Source: Trichaptum fuscoviolaceum (Eukaryota; Basidiomycota; Agaricomycetes; Hymenochaetales; Trichaptaceae). From it: a stretch of DNA of 64,000 bases. The DNA lies in assembly GCA_910574455.1 (NCBI GenBank), contig CAJSYZ010000005.1, forward strand, positions 6,324,001 to 6,388,000, written 5' to 3'. Shown piece by piece: positions 8,143 to 18,230 of this stretch (its first letter is position 1; each line of letters starts with the position of its first letter). The translations under genes and the position numbers were made by a program. The notes under the pieces are model-generated. The model made no database searches. It had not been told where the DNA came from and saw nothing but the letters and a program-made list of their open reading frames with translations.

Positions 8143-11130
8143 GTGCCTCCCAAGCTTGCACCGTCAGGTTCCACTGGGGACAAAAAGGGGAAAGGTATCG
8201 AGGGAAGAGTGCCGCCAGCGCCGGGAAAAGCGACTGGCAGTTGTTCAGCATCCTTAGGAAAATCCGTTCGAGGTGCACCACTTGCAGGACACCAAAGGAC
8301 CGTTTCAGCAGTCCAGATAGCATCTCCTAGAGGTCGAACTGGTCTTAGGACTACGCGAAACTCGGTGAGATCTGTGACTCTGGAAGATTCAACGAGCAAT
8401 ACATCCGTACCGCTCAGTACGGAGCTGTCGACGGAAGACACAATCCCCACTCCCACAGACGTCTCAACGGTATCTTCAGAGTTATCCACAATTACACCTT
8501 CAGAGGCTGAACATCCGCCAATCTCCACGCTACCGGATCTAGAGAATCTCAACACCTTGCGTTTGCGCTTCGGGTCAGGCCGAACCGAGTTCGCTCGAAA
8601 TCGTTCCTCCTCAGAACCTGGATACGGTCCCTCCGTTAAAAGAGAACCAGTCGTACCGCCAGACAACTTGCCCTTTTTCTTGTATCCCGAGTCGTTAGCA
8701 GCACCGCCAAGGCAAAATCGTCCCTTGCCTCCGTTACCTGTAGAGCCAACTGCACCCGTACGATCCGTACGAACGCCCTCCCCAGTCATGAATTACAAGC
8801 CAATGCCGCCCAGCACTTCGTCTCATGCCCCGAGGTTTAAGGATGGAGAGGCACATGAGATACAGTCGTTCCTTGCGGCCTTCAATGATCGTGCTAGGGA
8901 GGCCGGGTTGAGTGACCAAGAGAAGATTAACCGGGTCGTGCATTATGTCGATTACGTGACAAAAAGCAACTGGAAAGCGTTGGATGAATACGATGGCGAT
9001 AACTGGAATGCTCTCGAGGCGGCTATCCTGGCGTCGTATATCATCGAGGATAAATGGCTATATTCGTTGTCGCGGTTCGAGTCGTTCGTACGAGAGTACC
9101 GAGACGGGGTCGATGGAAAACGAATTGACACTCTGGAAGGGTTCATGGAATACCATCGTACGGCCACCACCTTTTCAAAGCACCTCAAGAAAGACCAGAC
9201 CACCTCTGTAGACCAGGTAGCTCGGGTGTACGCAACTGTGTTCGACGGTACGAGCGCGGGATCTCAACGACTGAGGGAGCAGATTCGGACCCAATTGCGC
9301 ATAGACTGCCCCACTGTGCATCCGAACCATGCCTACTCCATTGTACAGGTTAAGACAGCAGCAGTCTTTATGCTGCAGGGCGCCATTGATGAGGAAAGTC
9401 GTACGCCGATTATTAGCACCGGTACGACGGTTAAGCTAGAGCCAGAGGTTGACGGCCCTCGACTAAAAGAAATGGCGCTGGAGCTGCAATCACTTAAGCA
9501 AACAGTAGCGGCCTACCATGCACAACTATTACAGTTCAACCCACCGGTTCGACCGTACGGAAATCCGATCGTTCAAGCGCCATATGTACCCTCAGTAGCT
9601 GGTCAGAATCCGGCGCCGTATGCTCCCAGACTGCCATTCGATCCAAACAGGAGGACCAAGGGTACAGCATGTGCATATTGCAGCCTTGATGGGCATTTCA
9701 AGCGAGACTGTTCGGATCTGCAAGCAGATAAAACCGCTGGTATATGCATTCAGAATGAGAACTGGAGGATTTTGATGCCCGACGGGTCTGAACCTCCGTA
9801 CCAGTATGGGATTTGCTTGCGTGATCGCGTGCGGGCGCATGCGTCTCGTACGAAAGGTTCGAGCACGGCAGCTACAGTTGCACCCTCTCTTGTGTGTGAA
9901 GCCGTTGGCTACACTTCGAGTCCTCAGCCGTGCTACATGATAAGTTCCTCTGGCTCGTTGTACGAGTGCGACGCCAGTGGGGCTCTGATTGAGACGGTGA
10001 GAGATGGCGAAGGTAGAGACGAGTCTGAACCAGAAGATGAAGAGTCTCAGGACGCACACCAAGAGTTGGCAAGACTCGAGGTGTACGCCCAAGACATACA
10101 GGAAAAGGCTAAAGGGAAGGGCAGGTCGAAGCCGGCACAGGTGACGGTTGAGGTACCAAGAATGACGAGGAGTTCTGGTGCCAAACCCGTACCGTCCGGT
10201 TCGAAAGCCCTGTTGACGGCGGAATCGCAGACGCCAGAGGTAGTGAAGGAAAAAGGTAGTACGGCTCCCAAACCCATACCAGTGACAGTACCGCCCAAGC
10301 CGACTCAGTTGCAAGCAGAGGGGCCAGTTGAAAAGCGAACCATGCTCGAGAAGGTAGTTGAGTCGAACGCTGGGTTCGTATGGTCGTACTTGTCGCCAGC
10401 TGAGGAAGACCGGCCGGATGCGGGTGAGCGAGTCTTTGCACAGATATTGAGGTCCGAGGTCAATCTCCCGGTTGCCGACTTGCTTGCCTTGTCACCGGAG
10501 TTGCGCAAGCGCTTCAGGGAATATTGTACCTCGAAGCGAGTCTCGAAGCCAGCGGTTCAGCCATCCCCGGCTACAGAACCAGCCGTACCAGCCGTACGAG
10601 CAAGAATGCCGGCGCCAGTTTACTTCAGCAAGGCGGACTTGAAACGACAGCTCACCAGTGGTCTAGACGAAGAGGGTAACATTGTGGCACGAGACTTACT
10701 CCCTCTTCGCTCGATCGACGTTAATATCAATGGGAAGGTCGACTTGACTGCGGTTCTGGATACTGGCTCGAGCATCACAGCTATCCATCGTGATGCTTGG
10801 GAAGAAATGCACGACATCATGCGAGTAGAGCGAAAGTACGATATGGAAGGAGTCAATGGCGAAAGGACTACGACCATGGGCATCATTCACAACGCACGCG
10901 TACGGATCGGTACGGCAGTCCTCATTATGCACATTCATGTCTTGGAAAATGCGCCGTTTGCGCTGTTGCTTGGCCAGCCATTCTTTGCGCTTACACAGAG
11001 TGTTATGGAGCATGAATTGGATGGGAGTATGAGCCTGACTATGCGAGACCCTAATACTCAACAATTACACAAGGTAGCTACAAGGGCCAGGGTGTCGAGC
11101 CGTCCGGAGACGGCTATGCTGGGTTTTTAG
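8143..11130 (+). CDS. gag-pro: element B Gag-protease polyprotein
   Basis: A 995-residue ORF starting MPPKLAPSG. The N-terminal 230 residues are Ser/Thr/Pro-rich and low in complexity. A Gag capsid-like region follows (about 235-430, with WKALDEYDGDNWNALEAAI), then a CCHC zinc knuckle CAYCSLDGHFKRDC (about 507-520) for RNA packaging, an acidic linker, and near the C-terminus a retropepsin with active site VLDTGSSITAIH (about 867-878) and a later ALLLGQPFF strand. The ORF ends in TAG directly after the slippery GGGTTTT, so protease stays with Gag while RT lies in the -1 frame. The start is the first ATG after the PBS. Confidence 0.85.
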   Translation: MPPKLAPSGSTGDKKGKGIEGRVPPAPGKATGSCSASLGKSVRGAPLAGHQRTVSAVQIASPRGRTGLRTTRNSVRSVTLEDSTSNTSVPLSTELSTEDTIPTPTDVSTVSSELSTITPSEAEHPPISTLPDLENLNTLRLRFGSGRTEFARNRSSSEPGYGPSVKREPVVPPDNLPFFLYPESLAAPPRQNRPLPPLPVEPTAPVRSVRTPSPVMNYKPMPPSTSSHAPRFKDGEAHEIQSFLAAFNDRAREAGLSDQEKINRVVHYVDYVTKSNWKALDEYDGDNWNALEAAILASYIIEDKWLYSLSRFESFVREYRDGVDGKRIDTLEGFMEYHRTATTFSKHLKKDQTTSVDQVARVYATVFDGTSAGSQRLREQIRTQLRIDCPTVHPNHAYSIVQVKTAAVFMLQGAIDEESRTPIISTGTTVKLEPEVDGPRLKEMALELQSLKQTVAAYHAQLLQFNPPVRPYGNPIVQAPYVPSVAGQNPAPYAPRLPFDPNRRTKGTACAYCSLDGHFKRDCSDLQADKTAGICIQNENWRILMPDGSEPPYQYGICLRDRVRAHASRTKGSSTAATVAPSLVCEAVGYTSSPQPCYMISSSGSLYECDASGALIETVRDGEGRDESEPEDEESQDAHQELARLEVYAQDIQEKAKGKGRSKPAQVTVEVPRMTRSSGAKPVPSGSKALLTAESQTPEVVKEKGSTAPKPIPVTVPPKPTQLQAEGPVEKRTMLEKVVESNAGFVWSYLSPAEEDRPDAGERVFAQILRSEVNLPVADLLALSPELRKRFREYCTSKRVSKPAVQPSPATEPAVPAVRARMPAPVYFSKADLKRQLTSGLDEEGNIVARDLLPLRSIDVNINGKVDLTAVLDTGSSITAIHRDAWEEMHDIMRVERKYDMEGVNGERTTTMGIIHNARVRIGTAVLIMHIHVLENAPFALLLGQPFFALTQSVMEHELDGSMSLTMRDPNTQQLHKVATRARVSSRPETAMLGF
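11121..11127 (+). promoter_or_regulatory. probable -1 ribosomal frameshift site of element B
   Basis: G GGT TTT followed at once by the gag stop TAG fits the X XXY YYZ rule. In the -1 frame translation continues GVKEPEGARG..., which is open to the E insertion and then joins the RT frame exactly after E is removed. No downstream pseudoknot was worked out. Confidence 0.65.
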
Positions 11131-11324
11131 GCGTCAAGGAACCGGAAGGAGCCCGGGGAGACGAAGGCACGAGTGAGCTGGTTCTGACGATAGGACTAGA
11201 CGAAGATGCTCGAGGAGCAGACGAAGCGTACGACGCGTACGAGACGAGGGAGGCGGACGAGGCGATCGAAGAAGACGAGGCGGACGCGGCAAACGTGGCG
11301 AACGAGACGAGTGAAGGGGACGAG

Positions 11325-12110
11325 TATGACAGCATTTATCGACAAGTATTCGAGCTTTGAGGTTTTGCATGCTTTACGCAACTTTAGTGGAACATACGTA
11401 ACTTTTTTGTCTTTACGTAACTTGTTACGCAACTTTTGTACGTAACTTTACACCATTACTTACAGGATTTAGCTTGCTACTCCTCACATTTTCAGCTCTC
11501 GGTAGTACAGCTCTGCCTTACGTAACTATATGCAGCTATACAGTGGTTCACATTAAGGTGTCTGTGGTTCAGAAAAGTTTTACGTAACTTTTTTTTTAGA
11601 TACTATAGATATGTTATACCTTTCTGTACTGAAGCATTATCCTGTATACCTTTTAAATATATTTCTTATTGTTGATTATCTTGTTTGGTTCCTTTTAATC
11701 AATAATAGTATTGCTGGAAATGTATAATATCTTATCTAGTAAATTTACGAGAGTTGTTATACGATATATACAATAACTGACTTTTTTAATTACTTGGGCA
11801 AGTGGGTCAATGGGTTTAGCTCCCCAACTCTGGTAAAGGTTGGCAGGCGGAACCCTTCCTGCTTTGTAACCTATCCAACAGGCTACGGGTTCAACTCAGA
11901 CTAATGTAAATAACTTTTGTAATTCTTTTGTTTCTTTCGTTTTAAATAAAAACAATTCTTATGTATTTTATCAGCTATAAATATTGTAATTCTGCTAGAT
12001 TCCTGCATGTCTACATCAGTCCCATGTATAATTGGTGTTACAGCTGTAGGGGTACATGTGGGCTGCCGAGTGTAAACAGTCTCTGGGGAAATACTAGGGA
12101 GTGTTACAAC
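11325..12110 (+). repeat. element E, left inverted arm
   Basis: 786 bases, AT-rich, with several TTACGTAACTT words near 11395-11450. The arm matches the reverse complement of 15122-15907 with only a few differences by eye, such as TATCAGCTATAAAT against TATTAGCTATAGAT. Confidence 0.8.
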
Positions 12111-14518
12111 TGTCAGGCCCGGACCCAAGCCTTGCCTAAGGGTGGTCACGAGTTGAGGAAGCAGAGTGAGAGCGGAAGGGCAAACAAAACGCGAGGACAA
12201 AATAGCGAGAGACCAAGTAGTCGGGATTCCGGTTGAAGTTCCCGCAATCCATGATCCAGGATTCTACCGCGGGATCCTAAGATGAGTTATCAAGATTTTA
12301 GATTCTGAGAGCAAGAAAAGTGCGTGACGGCGAGAGTGAGAGCATAAGAGTGAAGCAAGGATGGATCTTGAGGGCCTAGCTCGTAGAGTAGCCTAAAGAC
12401 TTATGATATTCGAGTCAAGGGATACATGACAAGTTTCTACAAGTTTATATACGCGTATGAGTCTGAGATAAGAAATGGGAAACGGAATATGTTTTCGGGA
12501 CGTGAAGGTGAGTTGTGTAGTGACACACGGGATTTGGAGAATTATTGTGGGACATGTAGCTTACACAAGGAACCGGGGATGTATGTTAGAACAAAGGGTG
12601 ACGGGAATGTGATCAGAGTGATTTGAAAATGGTGATAAAGGATAATAGATAGATTTCGGGGTTTTACGGGAATGAAGTAGGAATGAATGGTAGTCTGGGG
12701 TGTGGTACTGTCAGAATGTCTATAGGGCGTGTTTGTAAGGTGTGTTTGTAAGGTGTGTTTGTAAGGCATGGTTGTGGAACATGTTTGTCATGTTTGTTGT
12801 GTATTTGGAAATGTCTGGCATGAGGTCCGGGTTGCAGGAGCCGGGACCGGATGTCAGGATTTGTGATGGCGCGGGAATGTTTGTTCGTCGGGTATTAGGT
12901 GTCGTCATGACAACAACTTACAACTGTGGGGGAACCTGGGGGCTGGGAAGCTTTGTAACACTTGGATTTCATCCAGTGTTTGTACAAAGTCCGCCGGATG
13001 CGACAGCAGCACCCGGAAGACAAGCAAGCACCCGGAAACCGGAGTCGCTCAAGTACAAGACTCGGCAGCATACCAGCAAGTTCAGGGCATCAGAACAATG
13101 CAGAAGACGCAAGGCAAGAAAGCGGAGTCACTCAAGCACAACTCACAGCCGCAAGACAGTGCATCTGACGGACACCGGACAAGCAGCAAGGCTGCCGGCC
13201 GACACTCAAAGCCAAATAGCACAGGGAAAACTGTACCTGAGCACAAGTGATAGACAGGCCAAAGCACAGAGCTCACCAGCAATCACACAATGGACAATGC
13301 AATGGGCGGACAAGCAAACAAGCCAGCGGACAAGGTCACGGACATGCAACCGGCTGGACACTTAGAGTGTGGCAACACGGGTGAGTGGCGTGGGAAATGG
13401 GCGGACAATTGAGGAACAGGAACAAAAACAATGGGTTGGGTTAGTAGAGTGTGGCCAGAGTAGCCGGTTCACACATGATTTACTCCAGTGAAAATCACCA
13501 CATGTACTACCATGTGAAATTTTATGTTCTTTCTCCCCACCACCACTACATGTGAGCGAGAGTGAGAATCTCTATGGTGTGACGTAGGGTGTCAACAGAC
13601 GGGCTCAACAGCCTGACAGATATCTTCTGGAGTTCCCTCGATGGGTGTGGTGGACAAAAGACGACGGGGCTCAATCGCCATTCTTTACTGGGGAGTTTGT
13701 TTCTTGTCTTTGGACTTCTGTGAGGGGGACAATGGCGCACGCAGAAGACATACAGATGGGCTATTAGTGTCTGCACAACAGCGCGTTCTTCTGATTGTCC
13801 TGTTTGTTAGAGTTATTCATTTTTATCTCTCTTTATTATTATTATTCTTCAGCTCACACATTTGAGATGTGCTCGAACGGACAGTCCGTACGGCATCTGT
13901 ACACGTCCGAGCGCATATAGGAGAGTGTGTCAGTTAGCATGCGCGGAGTCGCCGCGGACGGCACATACAGTTAGGAGTAGAGTGTCGGATATTCATTATC
14001 CGCACGTCTACATATTGGAGATGTCTTGGTACATGACGAGTATACCGAGACATATTATAGGAGACATCTTGGTACATGACAAATGTTCCAAGACATATTA
14101 TTTTCTTTTCGTATATAACTTTGACTTCACGGGAAGGTCACTCCCTCAGTTCTTTTCCCCACAAACTGAGGTGAGCAACTAATCACTTTATTTTACCATT
14201 CAATAACTAACCACTTGTACTAGTGATTATCTTATTAGGTACTTTACTTGATTTAATTGAGTTCTTTTCCCCACAAACTGAGTGATTATCATATTACTGT
14301 TCCTTTCTTACGGGTTGTTTCTTGTCTTCGGACTTCTTGCGAAGGGTTGTGTTGGGCGGACGTGCGAAGACTCTGTCTACGGACATTTGAGGGCTGTTTG
14401 GCTATTTCACTAGTTTCCTTTGTTGTTTCTCTTCTTCTCTTTGTCTTCTTTTACTACTCTTTTATTCTTACCGGGTTCCCTACACTCCCACCCCCTTATC
14501 ATTTATCATCTTTTCAGT

Positions 14519-15111
14519 GCAACTAACTACACAGGAGAAAAGAGAGAGATCGCACCTAAGGAAGCACTCCACAAGAGGTCAAAAGTGGGGTGCTCCTTAC
14601 AATGCCTACAACTATTTATCTACTTTGTAAAGACTGTATAGTTAATCTATGCTAAATATCCTTGTGCAATGTGCAACTATCTACTACAAAAGATACATGC
14701 TAGGACTGCACTGCTGGGAATGTCCATCCCGTTTCTCCAGATGGCTGTGGTGCGTCTGTGGACGTCAGTGTCTGAACCATGGCCACAACTAGCCAGACTA
14801 GGTATGCCAGGCGGTTGCGGGTTGTCACCTTGAGGTACTAGTTGATTAATGAGCGGTTGTTGGTAAGTGAATGTATGTGTGCCATGGCGGGTTATTGTAA
14901 ATGAGTGTGCATATGCATGCGTGGTTGCCAGGGCAGTGGTACACTATAGGTCACGTGATTGAGGGATTGTGCGGGGGGTTGTGTGAGTTGGGAAAGAGGT
15001 TTTGCAACGGGAATCCAATGGCGGGATTCTCCGTGCGAGATTGCCTGCTCATGTCGGGATCCTTGGCGGGAAAGTGCAAACAATAGGAAAAGAAGCCAAG
15101 GATCTTGACAG
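14519..15111 (-). repeat. old, CpG-decayed copy of the element A LTR
   Basis: It aligns over about 590 bases with 6758-7331 of the A LTR, including the self-priming 11-mer AGGTCAAAAGT (14576-14586). Most differences convert a CG in A to TG or CA here. The first part of the LTR (about 240 bases) and all internal sequence are missing. It lies in the centre of element E. Confidence 0.75.
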
Positions 15112-15121
15112 TTCCCCCACG

Positions 15122-15907
15122 GTTGTAACACTCCCTAGTATTTCCCCAGAGACTGTTTACACTCGGCAGCCCACATGTACCCCTACAGCTGTAACACCAA
15201 TTATACATGGGACTGATGTAGACATGCAGGAATCTAGCAGAATTACAATATCTATAGCTAATAAAATACATAAGAATTGTTTTTATTTAAAACAAAAGAA
15301 ACAAAAGAATTACAAAAGTTATATACATTAGTCTGAGTTGAACCCGTAGCCTGTTGGATAGGTTACAAAGCAGGAAGGGTTCCGCCTGCCAACCTTTACC
15401 AGAGTTGGGGAGCTAAACCCATTGACCCACTTGCCCAAGTAATTAAAAAAGTCAGTTATTGTATATATCGTATAACAACTCTCGTAAATTTACTAGATAA
15501 GATATTATACATTTCCAGCAATACTATTATTGATTAAAAGGAACCAAACAAGATAATCAACAATAAGAAATATATTTAAAAGGTATACAGGATAATGCTT
15601 CAGTACAGAAAGGTATAACATATCTATAGTATCTAAAAAAAAAGTTACGTAAAACTTTTCTGAACCACAGACACCTTAATGTGAACCACTGTATAGCTGC
15701 ATATAGTTACGTAAGGCAGAGCTGTACTACCGAGAGCTGAAAATGTGAGGAGTAGCAAGCTAAATCCTGTAAGTAATGGTGTAAAGTTACGTACAAAAGT
15801 TGCGTAACAAGTTACGTAAAGACAAAAAAGTTACGTATGTTCCACTAAAGTTGCGTAAAGCATGCAAAACCTCAAAGCTCGAATACTTGTCGATAAATGC
15901 TGTCATA
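15122..15907 (-). repeat. element E, right inverted arm
   Basis: Reverse-complement partner of 11325-12110. It is followed by a direct repeat of the last 16 bases (GATAAATGCTGTCATA) before the target copy GACGAG. Confidence 0.8.
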
Positions 15908-15929
15908 GATAAATGCTGTCATAGACGAG

Positions 15930-18230
15930 GAAGGAATGGACGGGGAGACGGGTTCGGGTGAGGATGACGAAGTGGACGGGTGCTCGAACGACGGATCGAG
16001 GATGCGCGAGATGGACAAGAAACAGTCCAGGACGGCGCACGTTGAAGAAGTGGAGGATGAAGGTGAAGTGGTGGCACCAAGAGTGGGTCGGTCGGTCGCA
16101 GTTGAGTGGCCGTACGGCGCAGTAGACGGTACGGAAACTGCGTCCGCAGAAAATGGGGCTGCGGCCAGTATACTATATAATCGCATCGTAGAGGAGAGTC
16201 AGAGCGCTCAGCCTCACGACGATGTCCCTATTCTTTCTCCTCATTTCATTTTCGAGCTTTCGTTGGACACCACCGTACAAGACGAACCAGAGACGCATGT
16301 AAATACAAACCTTAGCGACTCCGCACAATCTCAGTCACTTTTGTCCTTGTATAATGGCTCTTCTGCCCATGAGTCTGTTACTAGGAAGGCTCGTCTTAGT
16401 GGGTCCGCACAATCTCGGTTGACACTGGCCTTGAACGATGCTTCGTGTTTTGCCTACAAGCCAGTCGCAAGGAAAGTTCGTCCGGTCGCGACTACACTAC
16501 CTGAGGACATGCGAGTTGCACGAGTTGCACATCCGAACCCACTGGAGCACCTCCCGGAATTGCCAACGGACCCTCCAGAGTTCGAACCAGGCGTACGACT
16601 TACGCAGGAGCGACATGATAACATGGAGTGGAATCGGGACGAGTTCTTGACAGACACTGAGGTACGGCTGGTGAAATGGATGATACGATCGCACGAGATG
16701 GCCATTGCCTGGGACGAAACAGAGAAGGGAGTGTTCGATCCTGAGTACTACCCGCCAGTCTTGATCCCCACCATAGAGCACATACCTTGGATGTTTCGCA
16801 ATATACCTATACCGAACGGGATCCACGACAAAGTTATTCAGATCATTAAGGAGAAAATAGCATCTGGGATATATGAACCGTCCAGTGCGTCGTACCGGAG
16901 CCGGTGGTTTTGCGTCGTTAAAAAGGATGGAAAGTCATTACGACTCGTACATGACCTACAACCTTTGAATGGCGTATCTATAAAGGATGCAGCCGTACCA
17001 CCGTTCGTAGATCAGCTCGGAGAGGCATATGCGGGTCGGGCGTGTTACTCGTCGTACGATCTGTACGTGGCGTTCGATCAACGAAAGCTGGATGTGCGGT
17101 CCAGGGACATGACTTCGTTCCAGACGCCATTGGGGACCTTCAGACTGACATCTATTCCAATGGGGTACACGAATTCGATGCAAATTCTTCACAACGATGT
17201 GCGTTTCATGTTAAGGGACTTCATACCGGACATCACCAAACCGTTTGTGGATGATATCATGACCAAAGGGCCCAAAACTCGGTACGAGAAAGAAGATGGT
17301 TTGTACGAAACTATCCCAGAGAATCCCCAAATTCGGCGTTTCATATGGGAGCACCTGAACGCGGACAACAAGGTCTTGCAGACGCTCAAAGCCCATGGGG
17401 TGACAATCTCCGGATCAAAAATGGTGGTGGCCAGTCCTATTGGCATGATTGTCGGACATAAATGTACGTACGAAGGACGGATACCTGATAAGTCGAAAAT
17501 TGAGAAACTTCTGAACTGGCCCGTACCTCGTACGGTTACCGAGCTACGCAGTTTTCTTGGTACGGCAGGCGTGTTCAGGCCGTTCGTAAAAGACTACACC
17601 TTGAAGATCAGGCCTCTCACACAGCTGACGCGCAAAGGAGTCATATTCGACTTCGGGGAAGAAGCCATAAACGCTATGATGGATGTGCAGGAAGCAATTC
17701 AGGATTGTCCTGGACTCCGTCCTATTGACTACGATTCTAATCGCCCGGTGATACTAGGTGTTGATTCCTCGTACATTGGCTTTGGATATGTCCTTTCGCA
17801 GATTGGTAAAGACGGAAAACGATATCCGAACCGTTTTGGTTCGGGAACCTGGAATGTCAGGGAATCCCATTATTCTCAGTCAAAAGTCGAGTTGTTTGGT
17901 TTATATCGTTCCCTTCGTGCCGTACGGATCTACATTTTTGGTGTCATCAAGCTCGTCGTGGAAGTGGACGCTAAGTACATTAGAGGAATGATCAACAATC
18001 CGGACGTCCAGCCGAACGCAACAATTAATCGCTGGATTGCGGGAATTCTCCTTTTCCACTTCGAGCTCGTGCACGTACCCGGTACGGGGCATAAAGGTCC
18101 GGACGGGATGTCCAGACGTGGTAGAGCAGAAGGGGATGCGGAGGAGTCACAAGATGACCTGGATGAGTCGCTCGAGGGGGGGTACGCTTTTTATTTTGAT
18201 AGGCAGGTCCCTTGGGATGAAAGAACCGAG
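15930..18230 (+). CDS. pol: element B reverse transcriptase and RNase H segment
   Basis: The frame is open from the E boundary; the first ATG at 15936 is not a true start, because translation enters by -1 frameshift from gag. After an acidic linker of about 200 residues, RT motifs follow: RWFCVVKKDGKSLRLVHDLQ, YSSYDLYVAFDQ, TSIPMGYTNSMQI and KPFVDDIMTKGP. The catalytic box is FVDD instead of the common YLDD. RNase H begins VILGVDSSYIGFGYVLSQ, continues VELFGLYRSLRAVRIYIFG, and ends VHVPGTGHKGPDGMSRRG. The frame runs into element F at 18231 and resumes at 20688 in phase. Confidence 0.85.

Larger units (their letters stand above)
11325..15923. mobile_element. element E, long-terminal-inverted-repeat insertion in B pol
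   Basis: Two nearly identical 786-base inverted arms (11325-12110 and 15122-15907) start TATGACAGCATTTATC. The right end has an extra 16-base copy of that end word (15908-15923). GACGAG flanks both sides (11319-11324, 15924-15929). Removal with one GACGAG restores an uninterrupted pol frame (SEGDE joined to EGMDGE). No transposase is seen. The 3-kb centre holds old LTR-family fragments, a 14-base tandem repeat (GTGTGTTTGTAAG, near 12725-12765) and two 25-base copies of TTCTTTTCCCCACAAACTGA (14150, 14262). It could be a foldback-type or non-autonomous DNA transposon. Confidence 0.65.

Noticed and set aside
11801..11896. tRNA-like A box and B box (GGGTCAATGGG, GGGTTCAACTC) in the arms of element E
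   Set aside because: The sequences around the B box do not form a T-arm stem and no acceptor stem pairs. Box spacing is also long. Not called a tRNA gene; a tRNA-derived SINE remains only a remote option.
12740..13365. 207-codon ORF inside element E as a gene
   Set aside because: It spans tandem repeats and LTR-like sequence, with no recognisable domain and biased Gln/Arg/Thr composition.
15936..15938. ATG at 15936 as a true start of the B RT protein
   Set aside because: Excising E puts this Met inside a longer frame that enters from gag by -1 frameshift.
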